From contig CAWBXO010000002.1 in assembly GCA_963792785.1 (NCBI GenBank), positions 496,001 through 560,000 on the forward strand: DNA of 64,000 nt, given 5' to 3'. The notes beneath the pieces are model-generated. The model made no database searches. It saw only the letters and a program-made list of their open reading frames with translations, and was not told the origin of the DNA. The DNA is from CAWIMX01 sp963792785. GTDB taxonomy: Bacteria > Acidobacteriota > Vicinamibacteria > Vicinamibacterales > CAVVIG01. Shown piece by piece: positions 62,513 to 64,000 of this stretch (the first letter of the stretch is position 1; every line of letters begins with the position of its first letter). The position numbers and the translations under genes were made by a program.

Positions 62513-63313
62513 AGTGTGAGCCGGCTCGAGGCGCACAATCCGGGGCCGATGACCGGCGCGGGCAACCATACGTATCTCGTAGTGTCGCCCGACGGGCACG
62601 CGGTGCTCGTGGACGCCGGCGTCGGCGATCCGCGGCACCTTTCGGCGCTCTCGGCGGCGCTGGAGGAGGCGGGGGCGCGGCTCGACGAGGTCGTCGTGAC
62701 GCACGGGCACGGCGATCACGCCGACGGCGTGGCCGCGATCGCCCGGGCGCACCCCGGCGCGCGCTTCTCGAAGTTCCCCTGGGCCGAGCAGGACAGCCGG
62801 TTCGACGTCACGTGGCATCGGCTCGCGGACGGCCAGCGCGTGGCGGTCGGCGAGGACGAGTCGCTGGTCGCATGCCACACGCCCGGGCACTCGCCGGATC
62901 ACCTGGCGTTCTGGCACGAAGGCTCGCGATCGATCTTCACGGGCGATCTGGTCATCAACGGAGGCAGCGTGATGATTCACGCCAGCCGCGGAGGGCGCCT
63001 CGGGGACTACCTCGCGTCGCTCGAACGGATCCGCCGGCTCGATCCGCTCAGGCTGTATCCCGCTCACGGCCCGGAGGTCACCGCCCCGGACGAGGTCCTC
63101 GCGGCGCACATCGCCCACCGGCTGGACCGGGAGCGGCACGTCCTCGAGGCGCTGGCCGCGGGAGCCGCGAACGTGCGCGCGATCGTCGAACGCATCTATC
63201 ATGAACTGCCGCCCGGACTCGCGGTGGCCGCGCAGGAGAACGTGCGCGCGCATCTCGAAAAGCTGAGAGACGAAGGCCGCGTGCACGAAGACGGAGACCG
63301 ATGGACGTTGTAG
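62507..63313 (+). CDS. MBL-fold hydrolase (LACTB2/RNase-like)
   Basis: 268 residues from a GTG at 62507; the GTG at 62516 lies just past the octamer repeat and may be the true start. Metal-binding HGHGDH, the HTPGHSPDHL segment and FTGDLV are the MBL motifs. The C-terminal 60 residues form a winged helix (VRAIVERIYHELPPGLAVAA). It resembles LACTB2-type endoribonucleases; substrate uncertain. Confidence 0.85.
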   Translation: MLSVSRLEAHNPGPMTGAGNHTYLVVSPDGHAVLVDAGVGDPRHLSALSAALEEAGARLDEVVVTHGHGDHADGVAAIARAHPGARFSKFPWAEQDSRFDVTWHRLADGQRVAVGEDESLVACHTPGHSPDHLAFWHEGSRSIFTGDLVINGGSVMIHASRGGRLGDYLASLERIRRLDPLRLYPAHGPEVTAPDEVLAAHIAHRLDRERHVLEALAAGAANVRAIVERIYHELPPGLAVAAQENVRAHLEKLRDEGRVHEDGDRWTL

Positions 63314-63328
63314 CCTGGGGAGAGCGGG

Positions 63329-63766
63329 ATGCCCGAGCGGCGGTGGCTGGACGTGAACGATCTCGTGGGGCGGGCGGCGGAGTCGGCCGCCACCGAGCTC
63401 TCCCGCGCGAGCGTCGATCTGAAGGTCGTGCTCGCTGAACGGGTTCCGCTCGCGTACGTGGACGGCCGCCAGATGGCGCAGGTGCTGATCGCCTGCCTGA
63501 CACGGCCGCTGCGCGCGTGGCCGGACCCGGCGTCGAGCACACCGGCGCTCGTCACCGTGACCGTGACCGGCGCGTCCGGCGACGATGCGCCGCTCGCGAT
63601 CGAAGTGATCGACAACGCGCCCCCGGGCCCAGGCAGCTACGGGCCAGGGGGTGTCGAGGCGTTGCGCCAGGTGGTGCACGCGCATGGCGGCGAGCTCGTG
63701 GACGACGCGGGGCCGATCGGACTCGGCGCGCGCGTCCGCATCACGCTGCCGAACAACATGGAGTAG
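63329..63766 (+). CDS. GHKL/HATPase-domain protein without kinase part
   Basis: 145 residues. The composition and the segments DLVGRAAESAATELSRASVD and MAQVLIACLTRPLRAW resemble the HATPase_c domain of sensor kinases. IEVIDNAPPGPG replaces the usual DTGxGI box, and no HisKA or sensor region is present. It may be an anti-sigma-like ATPase or a degenerate kinase end. Confidence 0.6.
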   Translation: MPERRWLDVNDLVGRAAESAATELSRASVDLKVVLAERVPLAYVDGRQMAQVLIACLTRPLRAWPDPASSTPALVTVTVTGASGDDAPLAIEVIDNAPPGPGSYGPGGVEALRQVVHAHGGELVDDAGPIGLGARVRITLPNNME

Positions 63767-63770
63767 CCAC

Positions 63771-64000
63771 ATGGACAAGGTCATCGACTTCATCAACGTG
63801 AGCCGCGATCGGTACCTCGAGGAGCTCAAGGCGTTTCTCGCCATTCCGAGCATCAGCGCCCTCCCCGGGCACGCGGCCGACGTGAAGCGCTGCGCCGACT
63901 GGTGCGCCGGCGAGATGGGACGCATCGGCCTCGAGAACGTGCGCCTCATCGACACGCCCGGCAATCCGGTCGTGTACGGCGAATGGCTCCACGCCGAGGG
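63771..64000 (+). CDS. M20-family metallopeptidase (dipeptidase), N-terminal part
   Basis: The first 76 residues are visible, running off the right edge. The start is MDKVIDFINVSRDRYLEELK, then FLAIPSISALPGHAADVKRC and ADWCAGEMGRIGLENV, typical of M20/M25/M40 dipeptidases. The ATG is 4 bp after the upstream stop; no strong ribosome binding site. Confidence 0.85.
   Translation, partial: MDKVIDFINVSRDRYLEELKAFLAIPSISALPGHAADVKRCADWCAGEMGRIGLENVRLIDTPGNPVVYGEWLHAE

Noticed and set aside
61019..63964. A 981-residue minus-strand open frame opposite the barrel, LolA-like and MBL genes
   Set aside because: No domain, composition of a shadow frame, and the plus-strand genes carry clear family motifs.

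Overview
The window is 64 kb of GC-rich (about 70%), densely packed bacterial chromosome. The gene content points to an acidobacterium, probably of the Vicinamibacteria type: a complete Tad/Flp pilus locus with a Tad-linked AAA+ ATPase, the HpnC-HpnD-HpnE squalene genes, an over-long ThyX, a pseudokinase/TolB-like/TPR protein, and very short intergenic spaces. The taxonomic call is inference from gene content. No rRNA, tRNA, CRISPR array, phage or complete insertion sequence was recognised.

Layout. 1-5596 (minus): a SNF2-type helicase and a large Eco57I-type adenine methylase that runs off the left edge, a defence-like pair resembling DISARM drmD/drmMI. 5726-8323: an exported M14-type carboxypeptidase. 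8379-23065: the Tad/Flp pilus locus, with minor pilins and accessory genes on the minus strand diverging from flp-flp-cpaA-cpaB-cpaC-cpaE-cpaF-tadB-tadC-AAA ATPase on the plus strand. 23066-24728: a 9-bp tandem repeat, a DUF192 gene, a small Smr-domain gene, queF and an HU gene. 24792-31604 (minus) is the most interesting region: an NtrC-family sigma54 activator, then a sigma54-type promoter, a radical SAM/SPASM maturase, a 34-residue peptide gene, a decayed oligopeptide-binding lipoprotein gene, a dCACHE-type histidine kinase and an 80-residue protein. Together they look like a two-component, sigma54-controlled ribosomal-peptide (RiPP) locus.

31729-37138: a small membrane protein, a 200-bp palindromic element, lpd (E3), an E2 acyltransferase, lipB, a DUF1648/DUF5808-like membrane protein and an ECF sigma factor. 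37167-43751: a degenerate malate-dehydrogenase-like protein, an SDR, the pseudokinase, a receiver-like protein, a frameshifted MBL hydrolase, an FHA protein and an esterase. 43750-46880: ygfZ, a mutT/mutY pair, a cobalamin adenosyltransferase and a membrane protein. 46898-49943: hpnC-hpnD-hpnE. 49959-57172: thiI, an aldolase-type protein, a lipoprotein, a Nudix hydrolase, def, an SDR, frameshifted thyX and a thioesterase. 57172-62470: an ABC ATPase, an FtsX-type permease, a LolA-like protein and an outer-membrane barrel, plausibly one envelope-export operon. 62507-64000: an MBL hydrolase, an ATPase-domain protein and the start of an M20 peptidase.

Two patterns run through the window. First, many genes have a -10-like hexamer only 6-10 nt before the start codon, so leaderless mRNAs may be common; several divergent pairs have overlapping start codons or symmetric shared -10 elements. 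Second, gene ends and spacers carry short tandem repeats of 7-9 bp, each with a different unit, plus octamer-built palindromes. Four otherwise intact genes carry a single-base frameshift, three of them in or beside G/C runs; these may be assembly errors.
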